12,836 nucleotides of DNA from an uncultured Clostridium sp. (lineage in GTDB: Bacteria; Bacillota; Clostridia; TANB77; CAG-508), in contig CAMMLF010000041.1 in assembly GCA_946497585.1 (NCBI GenBank), positions 1 through 12,836 of the forward strand, in the 5' to 3' direction. The position numbers were made by a program, and so were the translations under genes. Below, one piece after another: positions 6,276-12,836 of the stretch (positions within the stretch are counted from its first letter, which is position 1; the number at the start of each line of letters is the position of its first letter). The notes beneath the pieces are model-generated. The model saw nothing but the letters and a program-made list of their open reading frames with translations, did not search any database and had not been told where the DNA came from.

Positions 6276-7727
6276 ATGAAAGTTAAAGATATAGTAAAAA
6301 TAACAAATGGAAAAATTTTATGCGGAGATGAAAAAATACCTTGTAATCACTTTGTTAGAGATTCAAGAGAAGTCAAAGAAGGGGATGTATATGTCGCACT
6401 AAAAGGAGAAAAATTTGATGGAAATGACTTCTGCTTGGATGCAATAGATAATGGAGCAAAAGTATGCATTGTTAGTAAAGATATTACAGCAGAGGAGAAT
6501 GATGAAATTAAGAAAAGTAACGTAACAATTATACAAGTCCTAAATACTCTAAAAGCATTGCAAGAAATAGCAACATACAAGAGAATGCAGTATAATATAC
6601 CTGTAGTAGCAGTTACAGGCAGTGTAGGCAAAACAAGTACAAAAGATTTAATTGCAAGTGTTGTATCTCAAAAATATAATACTTTAAAAACAAAAGGGAA
6701 CTACAACAATGAAATAGGTCTTCCTCTTACAATACTTGGGTTAACAGATGAAGAAGCAATGGTTGTTGAAATGGGAATGAACCATTTTGGAGAAATAAGA
6801 AAATTAACAAATATAGCTAAGCCAACGGTTGCAGTTATAACAAATATAGGAACTGCACATATAGGAAATTTGGGTTCAAGAGAGAATATTTTAAAAGCTA
6901 AGTTAGAAATATTAGAAGGCTTGCAAGGAAATACAGTAGTTATAAATAACGACAATGATTTGTTATATAAATGGGCGAATGAAAACAAAGATAAATACAA
7001 TATCATTACTTATGGAATAAAAAATAAAAGCAAATACATGGCAACAGATATTAAATGTTTTGAAGATAAAAGTGAATTTAAGGTTGTATGTGAAAAAAAT
7101 GAGAGCATTTCTGACTCAAAACAAGATGCAAATATGGCATTAAAACAAGATATAAATATGGACGAAAGAGAAAGCATAAACAACAAAAAAGTTACTGTAC
7201 CAGTAGGTGGAGAGCATTTTATACTAAATAGCCTTTGTGCAATTGCAGTAGGAGAGTTCTTAAACGTTCCAACTAAAAAAATAATAAGCGGAATTGCAAA
7301 CTTAGAACTAACTAAAAAAAGAATGGAAATTTTAACGAGTAAAGCTGGAGCTACCGTAATAAATGACACATATAATGCAAATTATGACTCTATGAAGGCG
7401 GCAATTACATATTTAAAAGAAATAAAAAATAAAAGAAAAATAGCAGTTTTAGGAGATATGCTTGAGCTAGGAGATTATTCAAAAGAGCTACACGAAAAAG
7501 TTGGAGAAGAAGTTGACGAAAGCATAGATATTTTAATAACAATTGGAAAAGAAGCGAAATATATTGCGGAAAAATCTAAAGCTAAGCAAATTATAGAATG
7601 CAAAGATAATGAAGAAGCAATAGAAAAATTAAAAGAAATACAAACAAAGAATGATGCAATTTTACTTAAAGCATCAAATGGAATGAAATTTTTTGAAATT
7701 GCAACCGCACTTTGTGAGGAGATTTAA
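6276..7727 (+). CDS. murF: UDP-N-acetylmuramoyl-tripeptide--D-alanyl-D-alanine ligase
   Basis: MurF adds the D-Ala-D-Ala dipeptide to UDP-MurNAc-tripeptide in the cytoplasm, the last soluble step of peptidoglycan precursor synthesis. The 483-residue protein shows all three Mur ligase domains: an N-terminal domain with RDSREVKEGDVYVALKGEKFDG (28-49), an ATP-binding domain with TGSVGKTS (114-121), KGNYNNEIGLP and VVEMGMNHFGEI, and a C-terminal domain with INDTYNANYDSMKAA, in which Tyr replaces the usual Pro of DTYNANPDSM. It is about 30 residues longer than typical because of a hydrophilic loop near residues 275-305 that contains an 8-residue tandem repeat before the conserved PVGGEHFILNSLCAIAVG. 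The Shine-Dalgarno is weak (ATGAGA, 6265-6270). ddl, which makes its dipeptide substrate, follows 86 nt downstream. Confidence 0.95.
   Translation: MKVKDIVKITNGKILCGDEKIPCNHFVRDSREVKEGDVYVALKGEKFDGNDFCLDAIDNGAKVCIVSKDITAEENDEIKKSNVTIIQVLNTLKALQEIATYKRMQYNIPVVAVTGSVGKTSTKDLIASVVSQKYNTLKTKGNYNNEIGLPLTILGLTDEEAMVVEMGMNHFGEIRKLTNIAKPTVAVITNIGTAHIGNLGSRENILKAKLEILEGLQGNTVVINNDNDLLYKWANENKDKYNIITYGIKNKSKYMATDIKCFEDKSEFKVVCEKNESISDSKQDANMALKQDINMDERESINNKKVTVPVGGEHFILNSLCAIAVGEFLNVPTKKIISGIANLELTKKRMEILTSKAGATVINDTYNANYDSMKAAITYLKEIKNKRKIAVLGDMLELGDYSKELHEKVGEEVDESIDILITIGKEAKYIAEKSKAKQIIECKDNEEAIEKLKEIQTKNDAILLKASNGMKFFEIATALCEEI
7118..7165 (+). repeat. 24-bp in-frame tandem duplication inside murF
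   Basis: Two 24-nt units (7118-7141 and 7142-7165) share AAAACAAGAT, AAATATGG and spacing, and encode KQDANMAL and KQDINMDE. The unit is a multiple of three, so the frame is kept. It sits in a variable surface loop of the ligase. Confidence 0.6.
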
Positions 7728-7772
7728 TCAAAATAGATTAAAATGATGATTCTTTGATAAAAAATTGAGAGA

Positions 7773-7797
7773 GTCACACAAACGATTATTTTGTGGC
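7773..7797 (+). promoter_or_regulatory. Hairpin just upstream of the ddl ribosome binding site
   Basis: GTCACACAAA (7773-7782) pairs with TTTTGTGGC (7789-7797) with one mismatch and one wobble. It ends 2 nt before GGAAAGG (7800-7806), the ddl Shine-Dalgarno. It could influence ddl translation or mark an mRNA processing site between murF and ddl; there is no T-tract for termination. Confidence 0.35.
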
Positions 7798-7813
7798 TTG
7801 GAAAGGTATATAT

Positions 7814-8803
7814 ATGATCAAAATAGCTGTTGTTTACGGCGGAATGTCAACAGAACATGATGTTTCTGTTGTTTCTGCAAAAAATGTTATAGATAATTTG
7901 AACATAGGAAAATATGAAATACATAAAATTGAAATTGCTAAAAATGGCGAATGGTTAAGTAATGGAAAGAGGATAAAAAACATAGTAGAAGAATTACAAA
8001 AAGTAGATGTTGTGTTTCCAGTATTGCATGGTCTTTATGGAGAAGATGGAACAATACAAGGAATGTTAGAACTTTTAGGAGTACCTTATGTTGGTTGTAA
8101 AGTATTAGCATCAAGCGTTTGTATGGATAAAGTATATACAAAATATATACTTAAAAATGCCCAAATAAATATGGCTAAATTTGTGTATATAAAAAATGAA
8201 AATACATATGTGGATGATGATTTAGAAGAGATAGAACTTCAAAATGATGAAATAATAGATGTGGTAGAGAAAAAACTTAGCTTTCCTGTGTTTGTAAAGC
8301 CATCAAATTCAGGCTCGTCTGTTGGAGTAACAAAAGCAAATAATGGGGCTGAACTTATAAAAGCAATACAAACTGCAAGCCAATATGATAAAAAAGTTTT
8401 AATAGAAGAAGCAATTGTAGGCAAAGAAGTTGAATGTGCTGTATTAGGAAATGATAAAGTGCTAGCATCTACTGTTGGTGAAATATTATCTGCAGAAGAT
8501 TTTTATACTTATGATGCAAAATACAATAATAGTGAGTCAAAAACAGTAATACCAGCATCTATACCAGAAGAAACAATAGAAGAAATAAAAAGACTCGCTG
8601 TTAAGGCATTTAAAGCTGTTGATGGAAGCGGACTCGCTAGAGTTGACTTCTTTGTAGAAAAAGACACAAACAAAGTATATTTGAATGAAATAAATACAAT
8701 GCCGGGATTTACATCAATTAGTATGTATCCTAAATTGTGGGAACATGAAGGGTTGGAATATTCGGAATTATTAGATCAGTTGATTAAGTTAGCATTGGAA
8801 TAG
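7814..8803 (+). CDS. ddl: D-alanine--D-alanine ligase
   Basis: Ddl joins two D-alanines using ATP, supplying the dipeptide that MurF uses. The 329-residue ATP-grasp protein shows IAVVYGGMSTEHDVSVVSA (4-22), the HGLYGEDGTIQG loop, FVKPSNSGSSVGVTKA for nucleotide binding, KVLIEEAIVGKEVECAVLG, and the metal-binding end FFVEKDTNKVYLNEINTMPGFT. The omega-loop sequence YDAKY carries Tyr (Y237) at the place where D-lactate-using ligases of intrinsically vancomycin-resistant lactic acid bacteria have Phe, so D-Ala-D-Ala specificity is expected. I chose the ATG at 7814, preceded by GGAAAGG with 7-nt spacing, over a GTG at 7793 that lies inside a hairpin and would add MAWKGIY. yqeK starts 11 bases after its stop, indicating one transcript. 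Confidence 0.95.
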   Translation: MIKIAVVYGGMSTEHDVSVVSAKNVIDNLNIGKYEIHKIEIAKNGEWLSNGKRIKNIVEELQKVDVVFPVLHGLYGEDGTIQGMLELLGVPYVGCKVLASSVCMDKVYTKYILKNAQINMAKFVYIKNENTYVDDDLEEIELQNDEIIDVVEKKLSFPVFVKPSNSGSSVGVTKANNGAELIKAIQTASQYDKKVLIEEAIVGKEVECAVLGNDKVLASTVGEILSAEDFYTYDAKYNNSESKTVIPASIPEETIEEIKRLAVKAFKAVDGSGLARVDFFVEKDTNKVYLNEINTMPGFTSISMYPKLWEHEGLEYSELLDQLIKLALE

Positions 8804-8814
8804 AGGGAGAAGGT

Positions 8815-9381
8815 ATGGTAGAAGATTTTGAATTATTAAAAGAAGAAATTAAAGAAAAATTAACTGAAAAAAGGTATGCACACAGCATCGGAGTAATGGA
8901 GATGTGTGAAAAACTTGGAATACAATATGGTGGAGATGTAAAAAGAGCAAAATTAGTAGGCTTAGTGCATGACATGGCAAAAGAACTGACAGATGAAGAA
9001 ATGCTTGATTATGTTAAGAAAAATAAAATAAAAATTACGGAAACAGAAAAAGTTATGCCACAAATATTGCACGGAAAAATAGCAGGGGATATGGCAAAGA
9101 AAAAATATGATTTTGACGATGAAATGTGCACAGCAATAGCCTGCCATACAACTGGAAAAGAAAATATGACTTTACTTCAAAAAATACTTTTCGTTGCAGA
9201 CAAGACTGATGAAACAAGAAGCTACGAAAGTGCAAAAGAATTAAGAAAACTAGCATTTGAAAGCCTAGATAAAGCTATTATAAAAAACATAGATGACACT
9301 TTAAAGATAAATATAGATAAAGGAAAAGTTATTATTGAAGAAAGCATAAAAACGAGGAATTATTTGTTGATGAATAACTAG
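8815..9381 (+). CDS. yqeK: HD-domain bis(5'-nucleosyl)-tetraphosphatase (symmetrical), YqeK
   Basis: YqeK-type proteins cut Ap4A symmetrically into two ADP using an Fe/metal centre in an HD domain, and so help control stress-linked dinucleotides. The 188-residue length is normal. Metal-binding residues are all visible: H23 (RYAHS), H52-D53 (GLVHDMAKEL), H86 (ILHGKIAG), H111 (ACHTTG) and D129 (FVADKTDETR). The ribosome binding site GAGGGAGAAGG lies between the ddl stop and the ATG, an 11-nt gap, so it is co-transcribed with ddl and probably murF. In many Firmicutes yqeK sits beside nadD and rsfS; neither is visible here. A distinct substrate cannot be excluded. Confidence 0.88.
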   Translation: MVEDFELLKEEIKEKLTEKRYAHSIGVMEMCEKLGIQYGGDVKRAKLVGLVHDMAKELTDEEMLDYVKKNKIKITETEKVMPQILHGKIAGDMAKKKYDFDDEMCTAIACHTTGKENMTLLQKILFVADKTDETRSYESAKELRKLAFESLDKAIIKNIDDTLKINIDKGKVIIEESIKTRNYLLMNN

Positions 9382-9451
9382 TTAGTACAAAGTAAATCAA
9401 AAAATATTAATATAAAATTTCCTTAAAACTAATGAAATTTGAAAATATATA

Positions 9452-9460
9452 TGATATAAT
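9452..9460 (+). promoter_or_regulatory. Extended -10 promoter for the dnaJ-like gene
   Basis: TGATATAAT (9452-9460) is a perfect TATAAT with the TGn extension. No good -35 is present at 17 bp (ATGAAA-like sequence at about 9432), which extended -10 promoters can tolerate. The predicted start is near 9467, inside the left arm of the hairpin that follows. Confidence 0.5.
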
Positions 9461-9462
9461 AA

Positions 9463-9522
9463 AAATGCCATTTATTTTAAAATGCATTAAGTACAATGCG
9501 AAAATTAAATAAAATGGCATTT
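9463..9522. promoter_or_regulatory. Long inverted repeat at the predicted transcript start of the dnaJ-like gene
   Basis: AAATGCCATTTATTTTAA (9463-9480) and TTAAATAAAATGGCATTT (9505-9522) are inverted repeats matching at 16 of 18 positions. An inner pair GCATT (9484-9488) and AATGC (9495-9499) continues the structure. The right arm ends 41 nt before the GGAGG ribosome binding site. The sequence is not the CIRCE element of HrcA. It could be an operator overlapping the start site or a 5'-terminal mRNA stem. Confidence 0.5.
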
Positions 9523-9575
9523 GCTACTTTTAATAAAATATGTTTATGCATATTTAACAGAGTGGAGGATGTTAA

Positions 9576-10457
9576 ATGAGTTTTAAGGATTACTATAATA
9601 TACTAGGACTTAGTTCGAATAAAGTAACGATTGATGAAATAAAATTAGCATATAGGGAGCACGCGAAAAAGTACCATCCAGATATGCACGTTGGAGATAA
9701 TTCATCAGAGGAAAAATTCAAAGAAATAAATGAGGCATATAAAATTTTATCAGATCCTAAGTCAAGAAAAAGATATGATAGAAATTGGTTTATATACACA
9801 GAAAGAAAAAAGAGACTACAAAACAAAGATAGAGAAGTAAAAAAATCTTTTAAAGAAAAAATAATTGATATATTATTTGGAATGACTACCCCAAAGGCTC
9901 AAACTGCAAAAAAATCCAAAGAATCTATAAATGGCGAAAATATTGAAACAGAAGTAGAAGTAAGTGTTTTAGAAGCATTTTATGGAACATCCAAAAAATT
10001 AAAATTATTAGCAGTAGACGGAAAAACGAAAACATTTAACTTAAACATTCCAGCAGGCATTCAAGCTGGAGATAAAATTAGATTTATTGGTCAAGGAAAG
10101 CCGGGTAAAAATAATGGCGATAGAGGAGATTTGCTAGTTAAAGTAAAAATTACTGATACGAAAGACTTTAAGTTAGTTGGAGCAGACATTTATAGAGAAA
10201 TATCAATAACTCCATGGCAAGCAGCACTAGGAACTAAGCTAAATATAGAAGCAATAGATGGAGAAATTACCCTTGTAATTCCAAAAGGAACAGAGAGCGG
10301 AGAAAGATTTATAATAAAAGATAAAGGGTACAAATTTGGTAGAGGAAACAGAGGTAACTTTTATATTATAACTAAAATAGTAGTGCCTAAAAATTTAACT
10401 GAAAAACAGTTAAAAGTTTATAAGGAATTAAAAGAAATAGATGAAAAAATATCTTAA
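9576..10457 (+). CDS. DnaJ/CbpA-like type II J-domain co-chaperone
   Basis: J-domain proteins deliver substrates to DnaK (Hsp70) and trigger its ATPase. The 293-residue protein begins with a complete J domain (about 4-70): YYNILGLSSNKVTIDEIKLAY, the essential HPD at 34-36, and EINEAYKILSDPKSRKRYD. A basic linker (about 75-115) replaces the usual Gly/Phe region, and there is no CXXCXGXG zinc finger, so it is type II/CbpA-like rather than canonical DnaJ. Two substrate-binding beta domains follow (about 116-285), with VSVLEAFYGTSKKL, LNIPAGIQAGDKIRFIGQGKPG, GDRGDLLVKVKI and the second-domain repeat VIPKGTESGERFIIKDKGYKF. The start is set by GGAGG (9564-9568) 7 nt upstream. It appears to be a single-gene unit with its own promoter, not linked to grpE or dnaK here. 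Confidence 0.9.
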   Translation: MSFKDYYNILGLSSNKVTIDEIKLAYREHAKKYHPDMHVGDNSSEEKFKEINEAYKILSDPKSRKRYDRNWFIYTERKKRLQNKDREVKKSFKEKIIDILFGMTTPKAQTAKKSKESINGENIETEVEVSVLEAFYGTSKKLKLLAVDGKTKTFNLNIPAGIQAGDKIRFIGQGKPGKNNGDRGDLLVKVKITDTKDFKLVGADIYREISITPWQAALGTKLNIEAIDGEITLVIPKGTESGERFIIKDKGYKFGRGNRGNFYIITKIVVPKNLTEKQLKVYKELKEIDEKIS

Positions 10458-10468
10458 AAACTTGAAAT

Positions 10469-10487
10469 ATGTATGTTATACATTTTA
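10469..10487 (+). terminator. Weak terminator after the dnaJ-like gene
   Basis: ATGTAT (10469-10474) and ATACAT (10478-10483) form a 6-bp stem with a 3-nt loop followed by TTTT. It is AT-rich and short, so efficiency is doubtful. It immediately precedes the next promoter. Confidence 0.3.
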
Positions 10488-10488
10488 G

Positions 10489-10517
10489 TTGACATATTAT
10501 TTTAAATGTTGTATAAT
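10489..10517 (+). promoter_or_regulatory. Perfect-consensus sigma-A promoter for the coupling-protein operon
   Basis: TTGACA (10489-10494), exactly 17 bp, TATAAT (10512-10517). It is the only promoter in the window matching both hexamers perfectly. The predicted start is near 10524, with the ribosome binding site AAGAGGTG at 10548-10555 and the first ATG at 10561. It should be strong and constitutive unless repressed; no clear operator palindrome was seen across it. Confidence 0.8.
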
Positions 10518-10560
10518 ATAAGTGTTGAACTAATGAGAAATAGGGAAAAGAGGTGCTAAA

Positions 10561-11073
10561 ATGACTGATGAATTTCAAGGTAAAAGTTTTAGTATAACTG
10601 ATCCACAAGGGGTAAATACAGTTATATATAGAATTAACAGAACAGCCAAGGAATTACAAAAGCAGTATCCAAAATATACTGTTGAAAGATTAGTGTACTC
10701 TGAAGAAATGAATGGCAATATGAAAAAGAAAACCTTTTATGTTGATTATCCAGAGCCAGAAGGAGAAGACTTAGTAATATTATCTTTTGGACAAGAAAAA
10801 GTAGTTGTCAATATGGGATTACTTAAAGATAACAAATTAAAAATATCTAAAAGACCTATTCCAGTTAAATTTGACACTGTTTATTCAGAAACCCCAATGG
10901 AAATGAAAGACTTTAATTATACGCCAAACTTACAAAGAGCGTTTACAATTATCGACCCTGAAACAACAGAAGAGGTTAAGCCCAAATTATACATAGATAG
11001 TCAAACAAATGAAGTTAAAGGAAAATGTAAATTACAACCATACAAATCTTATTTCACTTTTGAAATAAAATAA
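10561..11073 (+). CDS. Hypothetical protein, first gene of the VirD4-type operon
   Basis: I do not recognise this 170-residue protein. It is soluble-looking: no signal peptide, no membrane segment, no cysteine pair typical of metal sites, and many charged residues. The N-terminal part (about 10-50) begins FSITDPQGVNTVIYRINRTA and looks partly helical. The rest is predicted from pattern to be strand-rich (TFYVDYP, LVILSFGQEKVVVNMGLL, PKLYIDSQ, SYFTFEIK), with proline-rich stretches near 70-80 and 100-125. It has a good ribosome binding site (AAGAGGTG, 5 nt before the ATG) and directly follows a perfect promoter. The next gene starts 14 nt after its stop. The context suggests a role with the coupling protein, such as an accessory, chaperone-like or regulatory protein, but that is only inference. 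Confidence 0.85.
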   Translation: MTDEFQGKSFSITDPQGVNTVIYRINRTAKELQKQYPKYTVERLVYSEEMNGNMKKKTFYVDYPEPEGEDLVILSFGQEKVVVNMGLLKDNKLKISKRPIPVKFDTVYSETPMEMKDFNYTPNLQRAFTIIDPETTEEVKPKLYIDSQTNEVKGKCKLQPYKSYFTFEIK

Positions 11074-11087
11074 AGGAGGATTATTTA

Positions 11088-11459
11088 GTGGAAGGAACAA
11101 ATAATGAGAGACCAACAGTAAGAGCTTCAGCATTATATTTTGTACCTGAAAGGGCTACAGAGAAGGTTGGCAGTGCAGTCCAAGGAAAGGCAGATGTTAA
11201 AGAAAGTCCAGAAGAATTAGTAAATTTAAGTGGACTTGAAATAGATGTTAGAGATTTTGAACTAAATATTTTATCTCAAGATAAACAAGAACAAATAAAA
11301 GACAATATGAAGAAAAGAATGACAGACTACTTCTTAGGTCTAAATGTAAAAGAAAAATTGTCTAAACCAGTAAATAAAGAAGCAGTTGAGCAAAACAATA
11401 AAAACTTATATACACCTAATGAAGCAATTAGACCAAATAGCGATTCTATAGAAAAATAA
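11088..11459 (+). CDS. Hypothetical small acidic/charged protein, second gene of the VirD4-type operon
   Basis: I do not recognise this 123-residue protein. It starts with GTG, supported by a near-perfect AAAGGAGG (11072-11079) 8 nt upstream. The N-terminal 45 residues look flexible and hold ASALYFVPERATEKVGSAVQ. A central segment (about 50-92) contains LSGLEIDVRDFELNILSQDK and then a likely helix with KDNMKKRMTDYFLGLNVKEKL. The last 30 residues are Asn/Pro-rich and probably disordered. There is no membrane segment or signal peptide. It lies between another unknown gene and the coupling protein, 59 nt before the latter. It could be a small accessory factor or substrate adaptor for the secretion apparatus; nothing in the sequence proves this. 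Confidence 0.8.
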   Translation: MEGTNNERPTVRASALYFVPERATEKVGSAVQGKADVKESPEELVNLSGLEIDVRDFELNILSQDKQEQIKDNMKKRMTDYFLGLNVKEKLSKPVNKEAVEQNNKNLYTPNEAIRPNSDSIEK

Positions 11460-11518
11460 TTTCTAAGGTTTTTATTAAGAAAAGGTATAAAAAATCATAA
11501 CCAATGAGAAGGTAGATT

Positions 11519-12836
11519 ATGGGAAGTTCATTTAGTGAGTTTATGAAAAAAAATTTAAAATATATAATATTTGCGTTAGTATTATGGGCAATAGGCGAAA
11601 TTTTTTTAGTTGCGCCTATTGCTTTAAGCATTAGCCAGAGCTATGTTGATGGATTATTCGATATAGCTCTTTTTATCGAAGCTTTAGTTGAAAATATAGT
11701 ATCATTCTCATCAATTGGTAAAGTATTCACAAGTGAGGCAATTGGAGCGTTTGGTAGCTCAACTTTGTGGTATACATTAATTGTTGCTTTGGCAGTGGGT
11801 ATAGGAGCGTTTAAAAATAGAAAAAAGACAAAATATCAAAATATAGAACATGGATCAAGCGATTGGTGCCAAGGAGGAGAGCAGTATAGGGTTTTAAGTA
11901 GAAACTCTGGTTTACTTTTAGCTCAAAATCATTATTTACCACTAAATAAATTAGGAAATATAAACGTACTAATCGTCGGTGGTTCTGGTTCTGGTAAATC
12001 TTCAAGTTACACTATTCCAAATGCACATCAAATGTTAGGTTCATATGTATTTACAGATCCTAAAGGTGAAATATATGATACAACAGCTGGATTTTTACAG
12101 AAAAATGGATATGAAATAAAAATATTAAATTTAGTTAATCCAACAAGTAGTGATAGTTACAACCCTTTACAACACATTCAAAATGAAATAGATGTAGACG
12201 TTATAGCAAATACAATAGTAAAAGGACAGAAGGCAGAAGGAACGGCAACAGACCCGTATTGGGACAATATGGCTGAAATTTTGCTTAAAGCTCTTATTTA
12301 TTATATTATAGCTACAAGACCACCAGAAGAACAAAACTTAGCAAGCTGTGCAGAACTAGTTAGAGCTGCAAATAATAATGGTGGAAGCAACTTACTTACA
12401 GAACTTATGAGCCAGTTACCTTATGACCATCCAGCAAGAATGAACTACAAATCTGTTGAAATAGCATCAGAAAAAACATATAGCTCCATTTTAAGTACAT
12501 TGCAATCAAAACTTGGTAAATTTGACTCAAAGGAAATAGCAGATGTAACTTCAACAAATACAATAGATTTTGTTGACATAGCAACTAAGAAAACAGCTTT
12601 ATATGTTGTATCATCAGATACACATAGTGCATATGACTTTTTACTTACAATATTCTTTTCACAAATGATACAACAGTTATATGATTTTGCAGACAAAAAT
12701 GGTGGTAAATTACCAATTCAAACATTTTTCATACTTGATGAGTTTGCAAACATAGGTCAAGTACCAGATTTTGATAAAAAGATATCTACAAGTAGAAGTA
12801 GAGGAATTTCATTTAGTGTTATATTGCAGAACTTAG
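11519..12836 (+). CDS. VirD4/TraG-type type IV coupling protein, 3' end outside window
   Basis: The open frame runs from the ATG at 11519 to the window edge with no stop (439 codons seen). Coupling proteins are membrane-anchored hexameric ATPases that bring DNA or protein substrates to a type IV secretion channel. Two membrane segments lie at about 14-37 and 82-98, enclosing an external loop. The ATPase domain has Walker A GGSGSGKS (154-161), the family motif FTDPKGEIYDTTAGFL, then NLVNPTSSDSYNPL, DPYWDNMAEILLKALIYY, and Walker B FFILDEFANIG (D407, E408), followed by ISTSRSRGISFSVILQNL. This combination is typical of Gram-positive VirD4/PcfC-like proteins on conjugative elements. GAGAAGG (11506-11512) is 6 nt before the ATG. 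The missing part should hold the remaining motor-domain motifs and the C-terminal tail. Confidence 0.93.
   Translation, partial: MGSSFSEFMKKNLKYIIFALVLWAIGEIFLVAPIALSISQSYVDGLFDIALFIEALVENIVSFSSIGKVFTSEAIGAFGSSTLWYTLIVALAVGIGAFKNRKKTKYQNIEHGSSDWCQGGEQYRVLSRNSGLLLAQNHYLPLNKLGNINVLIVGGSGSGKSSSYTIPNAHQMLGSYVFTDPKGEIYDTTAGFLQKNGYEIKILNLVNPTSSDSYNPLQHIQNEIDVDVIANTIVKGQKAEGTATDPYWDNMAEILLKALIYYIIATRPPEEQNLASCAELVRAANNNGGSNLLTELMSQLPYDHPARMNYKSVEIASEKTYSSILSTLQSKLGKFDSKEIADVTSTNTIDFVDIATKKTALYVVSSDTHSAYDFLLTIFFSQMIQQLYDFADKNGGKLPIQTFFILDEFANIGQVPDFDKKISTSRSRGISFSVILQNL

Noticed and set aside
6347..7369. Three minus-strand open frames of 94-119 codons opposite murF
   Set aside because: They are antisense to a well-conserved gene, lack ribosome binding sites and show Ser/Phe/Ile-rich translations typical of reverse reading of AT-rich coding DNA.
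7793..7813. Upstream GTG start for ddl adding MAWKGIY
   Set aside because: The GTG lies inside a hairpin arm with no ribosome binding site, while GGAAAGG is spaced correctly for the ATG at 7814, where Ddl proteins begin.
8434..8530. Vancomycin-resistance type D-Ala-D-Lac ligase
   Set aside because: The specificity position is Tyr (YDAKY) as in ordinary D-Ala-D-Ala ligases, and there is no vanH or vanX beside it.
9463..9522. CIRCE operator for HrcA in front of the dnaJ-like gene
   Set aside because: The arms do not match TTAGCACTC/GAGTGCTAA and the loop is 24 nt rather than 9.

Overview
The window is an AT-rich chromosomal segment from a low-GC Gram-positive bacterium (Bacillota), most likely an endospore-forming member of the Clostridia. 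Three things point there. The left block has the order SRP RNA - dnaX - ybaB - recR, usual in Firmicutes. A ypeB-type spore germination gene is present. A GT28 diacylglycerol glucosyltransferase of the Gram-positive type is also present. Species cannot be named from this sequence alone.

Layout. Positions 19-125 hold the small SRP RNA gene (ffs). It is followed on the + strand by dnaX (clamp-loader tau), ybaB and recR, a replication and repair block. A 235-bp palindromic element with perfect 20-bp ends (2951-3185) separates recR from a convergent minus-strand glycolipid glycosyltransferase (3182-4306). That gene is divergent from ypeB (4555-5943), and recognisable sigma-A-type promoters face both ways. 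The 332-base gap 5944-6275 holds two tandem REP-like 38-bp repeats, a promoter and a second imperfect palindromic element. Next comes a peptidoglycan-precursor cluster, murF - ddl - yqeK (6276-9381): Ddl makes D-Ala-D-Ala, MurF attaches it to the UDP-MurNAc-tripeptide, and YqeK is an HD-domain Ap4A hydrolase. A type II DnaJ/CbpA-like co-chaperone follows (9576-10457), with a large hairpin at its predicted transcript start.

The right end begins a different unit. A perfect-consensus sigma-A promoter (TTGACA, 17 bp, TATAAT) drives two small soluble proteins I do not recognise (170 and 123 residues). They are followed by a VirD4/TraG-type coupling protein that runs off the window, with Walker A, Walker B and two membrane segments visible. 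This looks like the leading edge of a type IV secretion or conjugation operon. No integrase, relaxase, attachment site or VirB4 is visible, so whether it is an integrative element or a resident system cannot be decided here.

The most interesting signals are these: the coupling-protein operon with two unknown leader genes; an in-frame A AAA AAA slippery run in dnaX that would yield a gamma-like truncated product; two palindromic intergenic elements and a REP-like tandem pair; a ypeB with no sleB beside it; and structured leaders in front of the dnaJ-like and glycosyltransferase genes.
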